DNA of 37,452 bases, from assembly GCA_913058185.1 (NCBI GenBank), contig CAJXQX010000036.1:1-37452 (forward strand), in the 5' to 3' direction. The notes under the pieces were generated by a model that was given only the letters and a program-made list of their open reading frames with translations, searched no databases and was not told the DNA's origin. How positions within the stretch are numbered: position 1 is the first letter of the stretch; the number at the start of each line of letters is the position of its first letter. The position numbers were made by a program, and so were the translations under genes. Source of the stretch: an uncultured Verrucomicrobiota bacterium (lineage in GTDB: Bacteria; Verrucomicrobiota; Verrucomicrobiia; Opitutales; Opitutaceae). Below, piece after piece: positions 1-7,852 of this stretch.

Positions 1-50
1 GATCTACACGTAAGGAGTCGTCGGCAGCGTCAGATGTGTATAAGAGACAG
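1..50 (+). other. Illumina Nextera i5 adapter (artefact)
   Basis: The first 50 bases match the Nextera read-1 adapter: the end of the P5 sequence (1-9), an 8-base index GTAAGGAG (10-17), the TCGTCGGCAGCGTC primer part (18-31) and the 19-base Tn5 mosaic end AGATGTGTATAAGAGACAG (32-50). It is untrimmed library sequence at a contig end, not biology. Genomic sequence starts at base 51. Confidence 0.98.
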
Positions 51-73
51 CCCTCTGATTCTACCCGTGAAAA

Positions 74-97
74 TTCGTGCCTTTCGTGGCATTCGTG
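74..97 (+). repeat. 9-bp-period TTCGTG triplicate repeat
   Basis: TTCGTG occurs at 74, 83 and 92 with an exact 9-base period (TTCGTGCCT, TTCGTGGCA, TTCGTGGTT). It lies directly before the cytidine deaminase gene and is in frame with it, offering spurious GTG starts. It looks like a short dispersed repeat rather than coding sequence; that is an inference, because only one copy is in the window. Confidence 0.5.
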
Positions 98-112
98 GTT
101 AACAAAATAGCC

Positions 113-511
113 GTGCCCACCGCTGACCTCGAACAAGCCGCCCGCGCTGCCGCGGCCCATGCCTACGCGCCCTACTCCAAGTTCCCCGTCGGTGCCGCGC
201 TGCAAACCGCCGACGGAACCGTCTTCACCGGTTGCAACGTTGAGAACGCTTCCTTCGGTCTGACCAACTGCGCCGAGCGAACGGCGGTCTTCAAAGCCAT
301 CGCTGCCGGCCACCGCGAGATCACCTGCGTCGCAGTTTACACTCCGACTATGGCTGCCACGGCTCCCTGTGGTGCCTGCCGCCAAGTCCTCCGCGAATTC
401 GGTAAAGATATGAAAGTCATCTCCACCTGTGATGGCACCGGCCGATCTGAGACGACATTGAGCGCCCTGTTACCCGACTCATTCGGCCCAGAAGCACTGA
501 GCGCGCGCTGA
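113..511 (+). CDS. cdd: Cytidine deaminase
   Basis: A zinc enzyme that deaminates cytidine and deoxycytidine to uridine and deoxyuridine in pyrimidine salvage; cytosolic. The open frame reaches back to GTG 77. I choose GTG 113 because it puts the AYAPYSKF substrate motif at residues 17-24, as in Bacillus-type Cdd, and gives 132 residues, the usual homotetrameric size; the earlier GTGs (77, 86, 95) fall in the TTCGTG repeat. Visible motifs, numbered from GTG 113: GCNVENASFG (about 40-49) with the substrate-binding Glu, NCAERTAV (C53, catalytic E55) and PCGACRQ (C86, C89). These supply the three Cys zinc ligands and the proton-shuttling Glu. The C-terminal LLPDSFGP is also typical. No Shine-Dalgarno is visible. 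The gene stands alone, with a GC hairpin across its stop codon. Confidence 0.93.
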   Translation: MPTADLEQAARAAAAHAYAPYSKFPVGAALQTADGTVFTGCNVENASFGLTNCAERTAVFKAIAAGHREITCVAVYTPTMAATAPCGACRQVLREFGKDMKVISTCDGTGRSETTLSALLPDSFGPEALSAR

Positions 512-519
512 TGCGCGCG
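502..519 (+). terminator. GC hairpin across the cdd stop codon
   Basis: CGCGCGC, a TGAT loop and GCGCGCG form a 7-bp perfect stem with a 4-nt loop that contains the cdd stop codon. There is no T-run after it, so it is at best a weak or factor-assisted terminator or an mRNA 3'-end stabiliser. Confidence 0.4.
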
Positions 520-563
520 AAGTAACAAGTTCCAAGTATCAAGTGACAAGGAAACTAACCGCC

Positions 564-626
564 GGGGTCATGTCGTAGACAAGTTCTACGCAGCGGAGCG
601 CAGTAAACTTATCCCGACGTGACCCC
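564..626. repeat. 63-bp imperfect palindrome GGGGTCA...TGACCCC (copy 1)
   Basis: The ends GGGGTCATGTCG and CGACGTGACCCC are inverted repeats, with inner arms AAGTTCTACGC and GCGCAGTAAACTT. A second copy of the same 63-bp length lies at 10277-10339 and differs at only a few positions. Both are followed by a CCCCAAAACCG-like tail and preceded by CAAGT-rich short repeats. The form fits a REP/MITE-like element mobilised in trans; no transposase is in the window. Confidence 0.75.
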
Positions 627-762
627 TTCCCCAAAACCGTTCAAATCATCAACAATCGCCACCCACACGGAGCCGTCTACCGCTACCCTGCAGGATGGTT
701 GTTCTGTCCCATATTTTATCATGCTTGGTTCTCCAATCGGGGACTCTCACTCCATTTACAGC

Positions 763-779
763 GCGCCCATGCAGGGCGC
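763..779 (+). promoter_or_regulatory. Small hairpin 24 bases before the DUF6090-like gene
   Basis: GCGCCC, an ATGCA loop and GCGCCC's complement GGGCGC form a 6-bp stem just upstream of the ATG at 804. The following bases are A-rich rather than T-rich, so a terminator is unlikely on this strand. Function unknown. The rest of 512-803, outside the 63-bp palindrome, shows no gene. Confidence 0.25.
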
Positions 780-803
780 ACATAAAACACTGAACGAAAA
801 ATC

Positions 804-1541
804 ATGAAAAACACTCTTATTGCAGTTGGATTGATCCTAGTTGGCAGCATTTGCATCCTTCTAAATTCCTTCCTAAATCAATCTAACCAAAACCGTCTAA
901 ATACTGAAAGAGAACACCGGGCTGTTGATGACATCGGAACAGAAATTTCTCTCTACAAATTTCATCACAAGTATGGCACCGAGAGAATGGGTGAGGTGAT
1001 CGCTTCGGCCGAACGATTGCTGAACGCAATGAGGAATCCGGAGATCCATCTTTCTAAAGAAGAAATTGATCTCGACCTGCATAAACTTACATGGCTCTGG
1101 CTCGCAGCCACCCCAACAACAGAATATGTTGCTCTAAATGCTTCCGGCGATTTTGGCCTTATTACATCCCTATCACTTCGAAAGAAACTTAAGGAGCTGA
1201 ATTCTGACCAGGAAAAGCTATTACAATTTGAAGCAATTCAAGTTCGATATGTAGATCAACAACTGAAGCCTTTTCTCAATCGGCACGTAGACAGAACAGC
1301 GATCGATACATATCAAAAAGCTGACCGATTGATCACTTCACATCATTCTTCTCCACTTGAAAACGCATCACGCGATCTGCTGACGAATAGAGAATTTGCC
1401 AATATCCTTGGTGATCTCCTATTTTGCACCAAAAGGATCATGCTTCCCTACAAAAGGATGGCGGTCATCATCAAGGAGATGGAGGGAATCATTTCCACTG
1501 AGTATCCGTCAGTTAGAGTAGAACCATACGATCCTTTTTAG
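804..1541 (+). CDS. Membrane-anchored protein of unknown function (DUF6090-like)
   Basis: This 245-residue protein has one N-terminal membrane segment (residues about 4-22, very hydrophobic) followed by an acidic, helical soluble part. The pattern of one TM helix, then a helix-rich region with LNASGDFGLI and LRKKLKEL near residues 112-131, resembles DUF6090-type proteins, where a conserved 'sGdl.li.n..LR..l' block follows the TM segment. That match is by eye only and no function is known for the family. The gene is visibly more AT-rich than all its neighbours and uses A/T-ending codons, which suggests acquisition from outside or relaxed selection. It stands alone between two repeat-bearing spacers. 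ATG 804 is the only sensible start, as it places the TM helix at the N terminus. Confidence 0.6.
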   Translation: MKNTLIAVGLILVGSICILLNSFLNQSNQNRLNTEREHRAVDDIGTEISLYKFHHKYGTERMGEVIASAERLLNAMRNPEIHLSKEEIDLDLHKLTWLWLAATPTTEYVALNASGDFGLITSLSLRKKLKELNSDQEKLLQFEAIQVRYVDQQLKPFLNRHVDRTAIDTYQKADRLITSHHSSPLENASRDLLTNREFANILGDLLFCTKRIMLPYKRMAVIIKEMEGIISTEYPSVRVEPYDPF

Positions 1542-1718
1542 AAAAAACGCGTATCTGCCTTTCTGGTAAATACCTAACCCTGAGAATTAGGATGCCGCGA
1601 AGCCAACAACCTGACTCCTGATGAACAAGTCCCCAAGCACCGATGAAGGTGTTGTCTCCGCTACAGGCTATCCAACCGTTGACTACCGAGCTGAACGAAA
1701 AACCCTAACCAGTCGCAG

Positions 1719-1746
1719 CAGGCAGGTCCACAAGTGGCCCTGCCTG
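1719..1746 (+). promoter_or_regulatory. 28-bp near-perfect palindrome before the hydrolase gene
   Basis: CAGGCAGG and CCTGCCTG arms, with inner CCAC/GTGG and one internal mismatch, give a 12-bp paired stem with a 2-base apex. It ends 34 bases before the ATG at 1781. It could be an operator for a dimeric regulator or a 5'-UTR hairpin. No T-run follows, so a terminator is less likely. The remainder of 1542-1780 shows no convincing gene. Confidence 0.4.
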
Positions 1747-1780
1747 AGTTCAACCCTTCGCCTAAACACGCGTAGATTAA

Positions 1781-2788
1781 ATGAGAAATTCAAAAATCGT
1801 CATCACTCTAATATATGTAATTTCCGTCTGCGTGTTTCTGACTTGGTCTCAAGTGCACGCAGCGAATACCACAATGCTCTCGGAGCCGCTGTATGAAACG
1901 CGAGTTTCTGCAAGTAGCGATCCGCTTGTTGCGCAATGCGATTACAGTCTCTGGATTCCGGAAGATACCCCGATCGTTAAATTCGTTTTTGTCATCAATA
2001 TGCGCGCGGCCGGAAAGCATCTCTTTTACCAGGATCTCGAATGGCGTGCCTTGGCCTCAAAGAATGCGGCTGCCATCATGTATTGTAAATTCGAAGCCCA
2101 TGGGGTTCGCGAAAACGGTTATGGTCTGTCGATCATGGCCGCGTGTGATCAATTCGCCGACGAACTGGATCGTCCCGAACTGAAGCATGCACCTTTTGTT
2201 CTTTGGGGACACTCGATGGGCGGGCGGGTTGCGCAGGATTTTGTTCGTTTCAGGCCATCACGGGTCTTGGCCTTTCATATTGGATTAAGAGGGAACCCGA
2301 GTGACGAGGAATTCATGGATGAAGAACCCGACGCAATGCGTGTTCCCGGCCTCTATTTGATGGGAGAGGAAGACAAAAAGCCTAGGGACATTCGTGCACA
2401 CTTCCTTCGGGCGCGTAAGCAAGGATCTCCCCGGGCCTGGATCTGGCTACCGGGACAGGACCACTGGCCGAAGGGCATGGGATTTCGGGAAGACAACACA
2501 ACCCCCGAGGACTGGAGAGCATGGGTTGCCAATGACATCGTCATTCCTTGGACAGATGAAATGATCAGACTCCGCCTACCGAAAAATGCGGATCCCCGAG
2601 AAGGTCCGGTAAAATTGCTCGAAATAAATTCTAAGAGAGGATGGTTGGGAAACATCCAAAGCGGTCAGATTGCTCCCTCTAAAAAATTCCTGGGCAGTAA
2701 ATCAGACGCATCGTGGTTCCCGAGTGAAGAGGTGGCCAAAGCATGGGTTGATTTTTCATTCGTTGCCCCCCCGACCCATCTTCAATGA
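1781..2788 (+). CDS. Secreted alpha/beta hydrolase
   Basis: This 335-residue protein has a signal peptide (residues 1-28, hydrophobic core then VHA-A) and an alpha/beta-hydrolase fold. The nucleophile elbow is GHSMGG with Ser145. An oxyanion-side segment VFVINMRAAGKH lies near 69-80. The catalytic His is probably His228 in GQDHWP and the acid is Glu196 or Asp198 in MGEEDKK. Such proteins are usually esterases acting on acyl groups; the substrate cannot be read from sequence. About 100 residues follow the His, longer than a minimal hydrolase, ending in a Trp/Phe-rich tail that may be a small accessory domain. No Shine-Dalgarno precedes ATG 1781. It converges with the ketone-body operon. A role in glycan deacylation would fit the wider locus, but this is inference from location. 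Confidence 0.8.
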   Translation: MRNSKIVITLIYVISVCVFLTWSQVHAANTTMLSEPLYETRVSASSDPLVAQCDYSLWIPEDTPIVKFVFVINMRAAGKHLFYQDLEWRALASKNAAAIMYCKFEAHGVRENGYGLSIMAACDQFADELDRPELKHAPFVLWGHSMGGRVAQDFVRFRPSRVLAFHIGLRGNPSDEEFMDEEPDAMRVPGLYLMGEEDKKPRDIRAHFLRARKQGSPRAWIWLPGQDHWPKGMGFREDNTTPEDWRAWVANDIVIPWTDEMIRLRLPKNADPREGPVKLLEINSKRGWLGNIQSGQIAPSKKFLGSKSDASWFPSEEVAKAWVDFSFVAPPTHLQ

Positions 2789-3030
2789 AGCAACCCAAAG
2801 GGGTCAGTCTTTGTGGGGCTGTTGCTCAACTGGGGGCTGAGAGGGACAAGGGAACGACTAAAATCGTTCTCAAGCGAGCAGTGTCGGTATCCAGTTATTA
2901 CACACTATTCGAAGCATCTTGTTCAGATGGGCGTTGAGGGGGCCGATTTGGTCACGATAAGTAGAGAAATTAGCTCTTTTACTGAGTTGCCACAATCTTA
3001 GCACCAGTTTCCGCGCTGTCAGTGTCCGTT
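2789..3030. other. Convergent intergenic spacer with repeat remnant
   Basis: This 242-bp spacer lies between two genes that end towards each other. It contains a lone GGGGTCAGTCTTTG (from 2801), resembling one arm of the 63-bp palindrome's outer end or a transposon terminus, and a small hairpin GAACGA/TCGTTC at 2852-2869 with an A/T-rich loop that could terminate either strand weakly. No gene is supported. Confidence 0.35.
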
Positions 3031-3810
3031 TCAGCGGGCGGTCCAGCCGCCATCAATCGGGATACTCGCACCGGTGATTGATCCCGCCTGATCACCGCTC
3101 AAGTAGACCGCGAGGGCAGCCACTTCTTCTACGGTGATAAATCGTTTGGTCGGTTGGGCCGCGAGAATCACCTCTTTGATGACCCGCTCTCGGGGCATAT
3201 CATGCACCTTTGCTTGAGCCTCGATCTGTGCCTCCACCAACGGCGTGAGCACATAGCCCGGGCAGATCGCATTACAAGTAATTGAAGTTTCGGCCAACTC
3301 GAGCGCCACACTCTTGGTGAATCCAACCTGCGCATGTTTGGCCGCCACGTAGGCCGACTTGAACGGAGAGGCCACCAACCCATGCGCGGAGACCAAATTA
3401 ATAATTCTTCCCCACCCGCGTTGCTTCATGCCGGGAATCGCCGCCTTGGTCGCATGGAAGGTCGCGCCGATAATAACATCTTGAATCTGAGTCCATCGTT
3501 CCTCGGGGAAATCTTCCACCGGAGAGACAAACTGCACGCCGGCATTGTTAATCAGGATGTCGAGTGAACCCAACTGAACTTCGGTCGCCGCCACCAACTC
3601 CGTCATCTCGGTGGCAACCCGCGCGTCGGCACTGTGATAACCCACCGTAACGCCGTAGGTTTCGGCCAAACTCAACTGCTGTTGTTCGATTTCCGCGGGA
3701 TCACCCAAGCCGTGCAGCATGACATGCGCACCTTCCCGGGCAAAGGCGTGAGCCATGCCGAGACCAATGCCGCTGGTGGATCCGGTGATAAGGACAACGC
3801 GATTTTTCAT
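3031..3810 (-). CDS. bdhA: 3-hydroxybutyrate dehydrogenase (SDR family)
   Basis: NAD-dependent oxidation of (R)-3-hydroxybutyrate to acetoacetate; cytosolic tetramer. The 259 residues match classical short-chain dehydrogenase length. Seen: the nucleotide-binding TGSTSGIG (9-16), NNAG (88-91), catalytic Ser141, Tyr154 and Lys158 (YVAAK), PGYVLTPL (near 184-191) and a late AAQPTKRFITVEEVA segment that is characteristic of bacterial 3-hydroxybutyrate dehydrogenases. It begins 14 bases after the CoA-transferase gene and is the last gene of a minus-strand run (HAD-like, thiolase, CoA-transferase, this gene), so co-transcription is likely. Its product acetoacetate is the substrate of the neighbouring CoA-transferase, which supports the substrate call beyond family level. 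Confidence 0.88.
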   Translation of the reverse strand: MKNRVVLITGSTSGIGLGMAHAFAREGAHVMLHGLGDPAEIEQQQLSLAETYGVTVGYHSADARVATEMTELVAATEVQLGSLDILINNAGVQFVSPVEDFPEERWTQIQDVIIGATFHATKAAIPGMKQRGWGRIINLVSAHGLVASPFKSAYVAAKHAQVGFTKSVALELAETSITCNAICPGYVLTPLVEAQIEAQAKVHDMPRERVIKEVILAAQPTKRFITVEEVAALAVYLSGDQAGSITGASIPIDGGWTAR

Positions 3811-3824
3811 CAGAATTTTTTGAA

Positions 3825-5195
3825 TTAGCTGGTTCCGTCGCTCGAAAGATTCACCGAAAAGGCAGCAGCCGTTTTTTCCTGCACGTCCTCCAAGGTGACG
3901 CCCGGATGCAGTTCGATGAGAACGAGTCCCGCTCCGTTCGGTTTCACTTCAAACACACAAAGGTTCGTGATGATCAGACCGATCACTTCCTTGCCGGTCA
4001 GCGGCAAGCTGCATTGCTCCACAATCTTTGAGCGACCGTCTTTGGCGCAGTGGTCCATCACTGCAACCACCCGCTTGACTCCAGCGACCAAGTCCATGGC
4101 GCCTCCGGGACCTTTCATCATTTTCCCCGGCACCATCCAGTTGGCGATGTCACCATTGGCGGCAACTTCCAGAGCACCCAGAATGGAGAGGTCAATATGG
4201 CCACCCCGAATCATGGCAAAGGAATCGGCACTCGAAAAGAACGCTGATCCCGACGCGGCTGTGACGGTTTGTTTGCCGGCATTGATGAGATCCGGATCCA
4301 CGGTGTCCTCGTCCGGAAAGGGCCCGATACCGAAGAGTCCGTTCTCGGACTGCAAGGTGACGTTCATGCCATCGGGAATGAAGTTCGCGACCAGCGTCGG
4401 GATGCCGATGCCTAGGTTCACGGCATACCCATCGCGTAATTCCTGCGCAGCGCGGCGAGCCATAAGCTCCCGAATCGGTGAAGCCGTCTTGGCGGTGCCA
4501 GCACCTTGCACGGTGCGGAATTCCACCCGCTTCTCGTAGTCCACTCCCTTGAAAATGCGGTCGACGTAGATACCGGGCGTGTGGATCTCATCCGGATCCA
4601 GTTCTCCGATTTCCACCAACTCCTCAACTTCGGCGATGCAGGTCGCACCACACGTCGCGATCATAGGGTTAAAGTTTCGGGCCGTTTTTCGAAATACCAA
4701 ATTACCAGATCGGTCGCCTTTCCACGCCTTGACGAGGGACACCTCGGCTTTGATGCCGGTCTCGAGCACATACTCCATGCCGTTCATTTCCCGCGTGGGT
4801 TTACCCTCCGCCAACTGCGTGCCAAATCCGGTGCGGGTATAGAACCCAGGAATGCCCGCGCCGCCGGCCCGCAGCCGTTCCGCGAGCGTGCCTTGGGGAA
4901 TGAGTTCCAGTTCCAGCTCGCCCGCCAAAACCTGCCGTTCGAACTCCTTATTCTCGCCCACGTAGGAAGCGAGCACGCGCTTGATCTGACGGGTCTTGAG
5001 CAGGAGACCCATGCCAAAGTCATCCACGCCAGCGTTGTTACCAACAATGGTCAGATCCTTCACCCCGCTGTCCCTCAGTGCAGCGATGAGGTTTTCCGGA
5101 ATGCCGCATAAACCAAAACCGCCGGCGGCAATAGTCATGCCATCCTTCAACAGTCCGGCCATTGCAGCAGGGGCATCAGAGTAAACTTTGTTCAT
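3825..5195 (-). CDS. 3-oxoacid CoA-transferase, fused A-B subunits (SCOT type)
   Basis: Transfers CoA from succinyl-CoA or acetyl-CoA to acetoacetate, giving acetoacetyl-CoA. The single 456-residue chain carries both domains. The A part (about 1-232) has the GGFGLCGIPE signature (25-34). The B part (about 238-456) has the catalytic Glu284 in QSENGLFG and the GIGIPTLV motif (262-269). Most bacteria encode the two as separate ScoA and ScoB/AtoD-AtoA subunits, while the fused form is the mitochondrial OXCT layout; here the linker is only a few residues. The gene sits between thiolase (60-base gap) and 3-hydroxybutyrate dehydrogenase (14-base gap). The natural CoA donor cannot be decided from sequence. 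Family call very secure. Confidence 0.92.
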   Translation of the reverse strand: MNKVYSDAPAAMAGLLKDGMTIAAGGFGLCGIPENLIAALRDSGVKDLTIVGNNAGVDDFGMGLLLKTRQIKRVLASYVGENKEFERQVLAGELELELIPQGTLAERLRAGGAGIPGFYTRTGFGTQLAEGKPTREMNGMEYVLETGIKAEVSLVKAWKGDRSGNLVFRKTARNFNPMIATCGATCIAEVEELVEIGELDPDEIHTPGIYVDRIFKGVDYEKRVEFRTVQGAGTAKTASPIRELMARRAAQELRDGYAVNLGIGIPTLVANFIPDGMNVTLQSENGLFGIGPFPDEDTVDPDLINAGKQTVTAASGSAFFSSADSFAMIRGGHIDLSILGALEVAANGDIANWMVPGKMMKGPGGAMDLVAGVKRVVAVMDHCAKDGRSKIVEQCSLPLTGKEVIGLIITNLCVFEVKPNGAGLVLIELHPGVTLEDVQEKTAAAFSVNLSSDGTS

Positions 5196-5255
5196 GAAAA
5201 TATGGGGCTAAAACGACGGGTATCTAATTAGTGTATACGAAAACAATGAGGCAGA

Positions 5256-6434
5256 TCAGACGAGCTCGACACAGATGGCTAGACCCTCGCCTCCGCCGAT
5301 ACAGATCGTGGCGACACCACGCGTAAGCCCCCGTTCTCGCAATGCCGCCAACAACGTGACTACGATCCGGACCCCGGAGCAGCCGATCGGGTGACCGAGG
5401 GCGATCGCGCCGCCTCGCACATTGAGTTTCTCGTGAGGCACCCCCAGCTCACGCATGAAGGCCAGAGGCACGACGGCGAAGGCTTCGTTGACCTCCCATA
5501 AATCGATCTCATCGATTTTCCATCCGGCCTGATCGAGCGCCTGCCGCGTGGCTTGCACCGGGGCCGTGGTGAACCACTCCGGGTCCTGAGCGTGCGTGCC
5601 AAACGCCACTATGCGGGCAATCGAGGTGAGATCGTGGGTTTTGGCGTAGGCGGCAGTCGTCACCACCATGGCGGCAGCTCCATCATTGATGGAAGATGCA
5701 TTGGCAGGAGTGATCGTGCCGTCCTTTTGGAAGGCCGGACGCAACTGCGGAATTTTTTCATAACGCACCCGGCCCGGAGATTCGTCCTGGTCGATCACGG
5801 TTGTTTTTCCCTTCGCCCCGGTGACTTCGACCGGTGTGATTTCCGTCTTAAACTGCTCGGCCGCCTGGGCGGCATTGGCCCGACGAAAGGACTCCACTGC
5901 AAACGCATCCTGTTCCTCTCGCGTAAACCCGTAGTGAGCCGCACACACCTCCGCGCAGTTGCCCATGTGTTTGTCACCGTGCGGATCCCACAAGCCATCG
6001 TGGATCATAGAGTCGATCATTTGTTGATGACCGATACGTAAACCCGCCCGGGCCTTAGGCATCAAGTAAGGCGCTTGGGTCATGTTCTCCATGCCCCCAG
6101 CGACGAACACATTCCCCATGCCGGCCTGTAAACTGTGGGTAGCCTGCATCAAGGCCTGCAGGCTCGAACCACAAACCTTGTTAATCGTCGCGGTTCGCAC
6201 GGACGGGGGTAAGCCAGCCTCAAGCGCGGCTTGGCGCGCGGGGGCCTGTCCCTGCCCTGCCTGGAGCACATTACCCATCAACACCTCATCGACATCGGCC
6301 GACTCAATGTGGGCTTGCGCCACCGCTCCCCGGATCGCGGTCGCGCCGAGTTGAGTCGCGGGAGTCTGAGCATAGGCACCTTGAAATGCGCCGATGGGCG
6401 TGCGGGTGGCAGAGAGTATTACAATATCAGACAT
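5256..6434 (-). CDS. Acetyl-CoA C-acetyltransferase (thiolase)
   Basis: Interconverts acetoacetyl-CoA plus CoA with two acetyl-CoA. The 392 residues and all catalytic landmarks fit biosynthetic-type thiolases: acylated Cys88 in NKVCGSSLQA, His348 in GHPIGCSG and Cys378 in CIGGGEG, with the conserved NEAFAVVPLA region before them. With the CoA-transferase and dehydrogenase beside it, the direction is probably degradative (acetoacetyl-CoA to acetyl-CoA), but the same enzyme could work in polyhydroxybutyrate synthesis. No PhaB or PhaC gene is in the window. The 60-base gap to the CoA-transferase gene is consistent with one operon. Confidence 0.92.
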   Translation of the reverse strand: MSDIVILSATRTPIGAFQGAYAQTPATQLGATAIRGAVAQAHIESADVDEVLMGNVLQAGQGQAPARQAALEAGLPPSVRTATINKVCGSSLQALMQATHSLQAGMGNVFVAGGMENMTQAPYLMPKARAGLRIGHQQMIDSMIHDGLWDPHGDKHMGNCAEVCAAHYGFTREEQDAFAVESFRRANAAQAAEQFKTEITPVEVTGAKGKTTVIDQDESPGRVRYEKIPQLRPAFQKDGTITPANASSINDGAAAMVVTTAAYAKTHDLTSIARIVAFGTHAQDPEWFTTAPVQATRQALDQAGWKIDEIDLWEVNEAFAVVPLAFMRELGVPHEKLNVRGGAIALGHPIGCSGVRIVVTLLAALRERGLTRGVATICIGGGEGLAICVELV

Positions 6435-6637
6435 CAGATCAGGACGCGGTGCGATGGGGGTATGGGAGGCACAAGGTGGATCCGCTGGAAGTTACGGATC
6501 GCTGAAAAACGGTTAAGCTTCTCCGTTCGGATCACGAGTCAATTGCACGACATGAGCCAAATAGAACCCGTGAAATTTCATGTGCCGGTCTCAACCGATC
6601 AGGTGCATCGCCAAAGCACGGCCCGTTGCCCCATAGT

Positions 6638-7576
6638 TTAACTTTTGGCCTGATCCAACTTTGCCTGCCGGATCAATTCCTCCGCCACCGCAACGCGCAG
6701 CGCATCAGCGGATGCAGCATCATACCGATTCCATCCTTCGCCTGTCTTCACGCCCAATTGATTCGCGGCCACCCGTTCCGCTAAAGCGGCGGGCACTTCC
6801 TTCTGATCACAAAGATTGGGGAAGAGGGATTGGCAGACAGCTTGATAGACATCCAGTCCGCCCAAGTCAGCGGTGCCAAACACGCCACTCACCGGCATGC
6901 GGCGGCCAAAGCCGGTTTTTACCACCGTGTCGATATCCTCGGGGGTGGCGATTCCTTGAGCCACCAGGTCCATCGCCTCCCGTTGGATCGCAAACGCCAA
7001 CCGATTCCCAATGAAGCCAACCACCTCCTGCTTGAGCACGACGGGACGCTTCTGGCAGGCCTCCAGCAGGATTCTGCTCCGCTCCACCACGGTCGGCAAC
7101 GTGCCCGCATGCGGAACGACCTCAACCAGCGGCACCAAGTGGGCCGGATTCCAATAATGTAAAACCAACAGTCGCTCAGGGTGCGTCAGTCCCGCCGACA
7201 GTTTGGAAGGCATGAAGGTAGACGTGTTACTAGCCAGGATGACATCCGGCGGACATTGCCGATCAAGTTCGGTGAATACTTTTTGTTTGATCGCTAGATT
7301 TTCCGAGACCGCTTCGATCACCACCGAAGCTCCAGCGGCGACTTGCGGCAAATCCGCCGTGAATACAATGTCAGACACCCGGGATGTCTCGTGATCCAAG
7401 AGACCATGCTGCGTCAGTAACTGGGCATTGGTTTCAATCGTGGTGCGCGCAATCTCGAGTTGAGCAGCGTTCACATCCGCCAGTTTCACGGTAAATCCAT
7501 GGCCGGCGAAATCGAGCGCGATATTGGCTCCCATAGTTCCTGCACCCACAATGGCGATAGTCGCGGTATTCGGCAT
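6638..7576 (-). CDS. 3-hydroxyacyl-CoA dehydrogenase family protein
   Basis: This NAD-dependent oxidoreductase has a Rossmann GAGTMG (11-16), an acidic Asp34 that favours NAD over NADP, an SNTS segment (116-119), His140 and Glu152 as the catalytic dyad (HYWNP and LVEVV) and a C-terminal helical domain with VGFIGNRLAFA. Its 312 residues match HbdA/PaaH size. The HYWNPAHLVPLVEVVP block is closer to the branch that includes L-gulonate dehydrogenase-like enzymes than to classical HFFNP 3-hydroxybutyryl-CoA dehydrogenases, so a non-CoA hydroxyacid substrate is possible. It is the first gene of the C4-acid run; the 203-base gap to thiolase shows no clear terminator. It is divergent from the SGNH gene at 7853. 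Confidence 0.82.
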   Translation of the reverse strand: MPNTATIAIVGAGTMGANIALDFAGHGFTVKLADVNAAQLEIARTTIETNAQLLTQHGLLDHETSRVSDIVFTADLPQVAAGASVVIEAVSENLAIKQKVFTELDRQCPPDVILASNTSTFMPSKLSAGLTHPERLLVLHYWNPAHLVPLVEVVPHAGTLPTVVERSRILLEACQKRPVVLKQEVVGFIGNRLAFAIQREAMDLVAQGIATPEDIDTVVKTGFGRRMPVSGVFGTADLGGLDVYQAVCQSLFPNLCDQKEVPAALAERVAANQLGVKTGEGWNRYDAASADALRVAVAEELIRQAKLDQAKS

Positions 7577-7852
7577 ACCCCACGCTGTCGGCCCGATGCA
7601 CGGCTGTCACGCTGAGTTTCAGAAGATGGGTGGTTTCGCCCGCGTTTCCAAACACCAAACCAGTGTTCCCCACCGTCGGGGTCGGGTTGGTGACGCTTTG
7701 CGATAGTAAATTAGTCACGACCTGTTCCCTTCCCCAAACACGATCGCCGCCTCCAAGCTAATTCCCACCCATTCATACGCCCCGAATCGGGTCGGCGATT
7801 CGCGCTAGGAAGCTTGCGACGCCGTGCAATTACAGATTTTGTGTGTCAGCTT

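Noticed and set aside
564-626. CRISPR array or integron attC site
   Set aside because: There is no regularly spaced repeat-spacer pattern; the two copies are 9.7 kb apart, and no Cas gene or integrase is present.
1621-1896. 91-codon plus-strand frame before the hydrolase
   Set aside because: It overlaps the hydrolase start in another frame, has no recognisable features and runs through the palindrome at 1719-1746.
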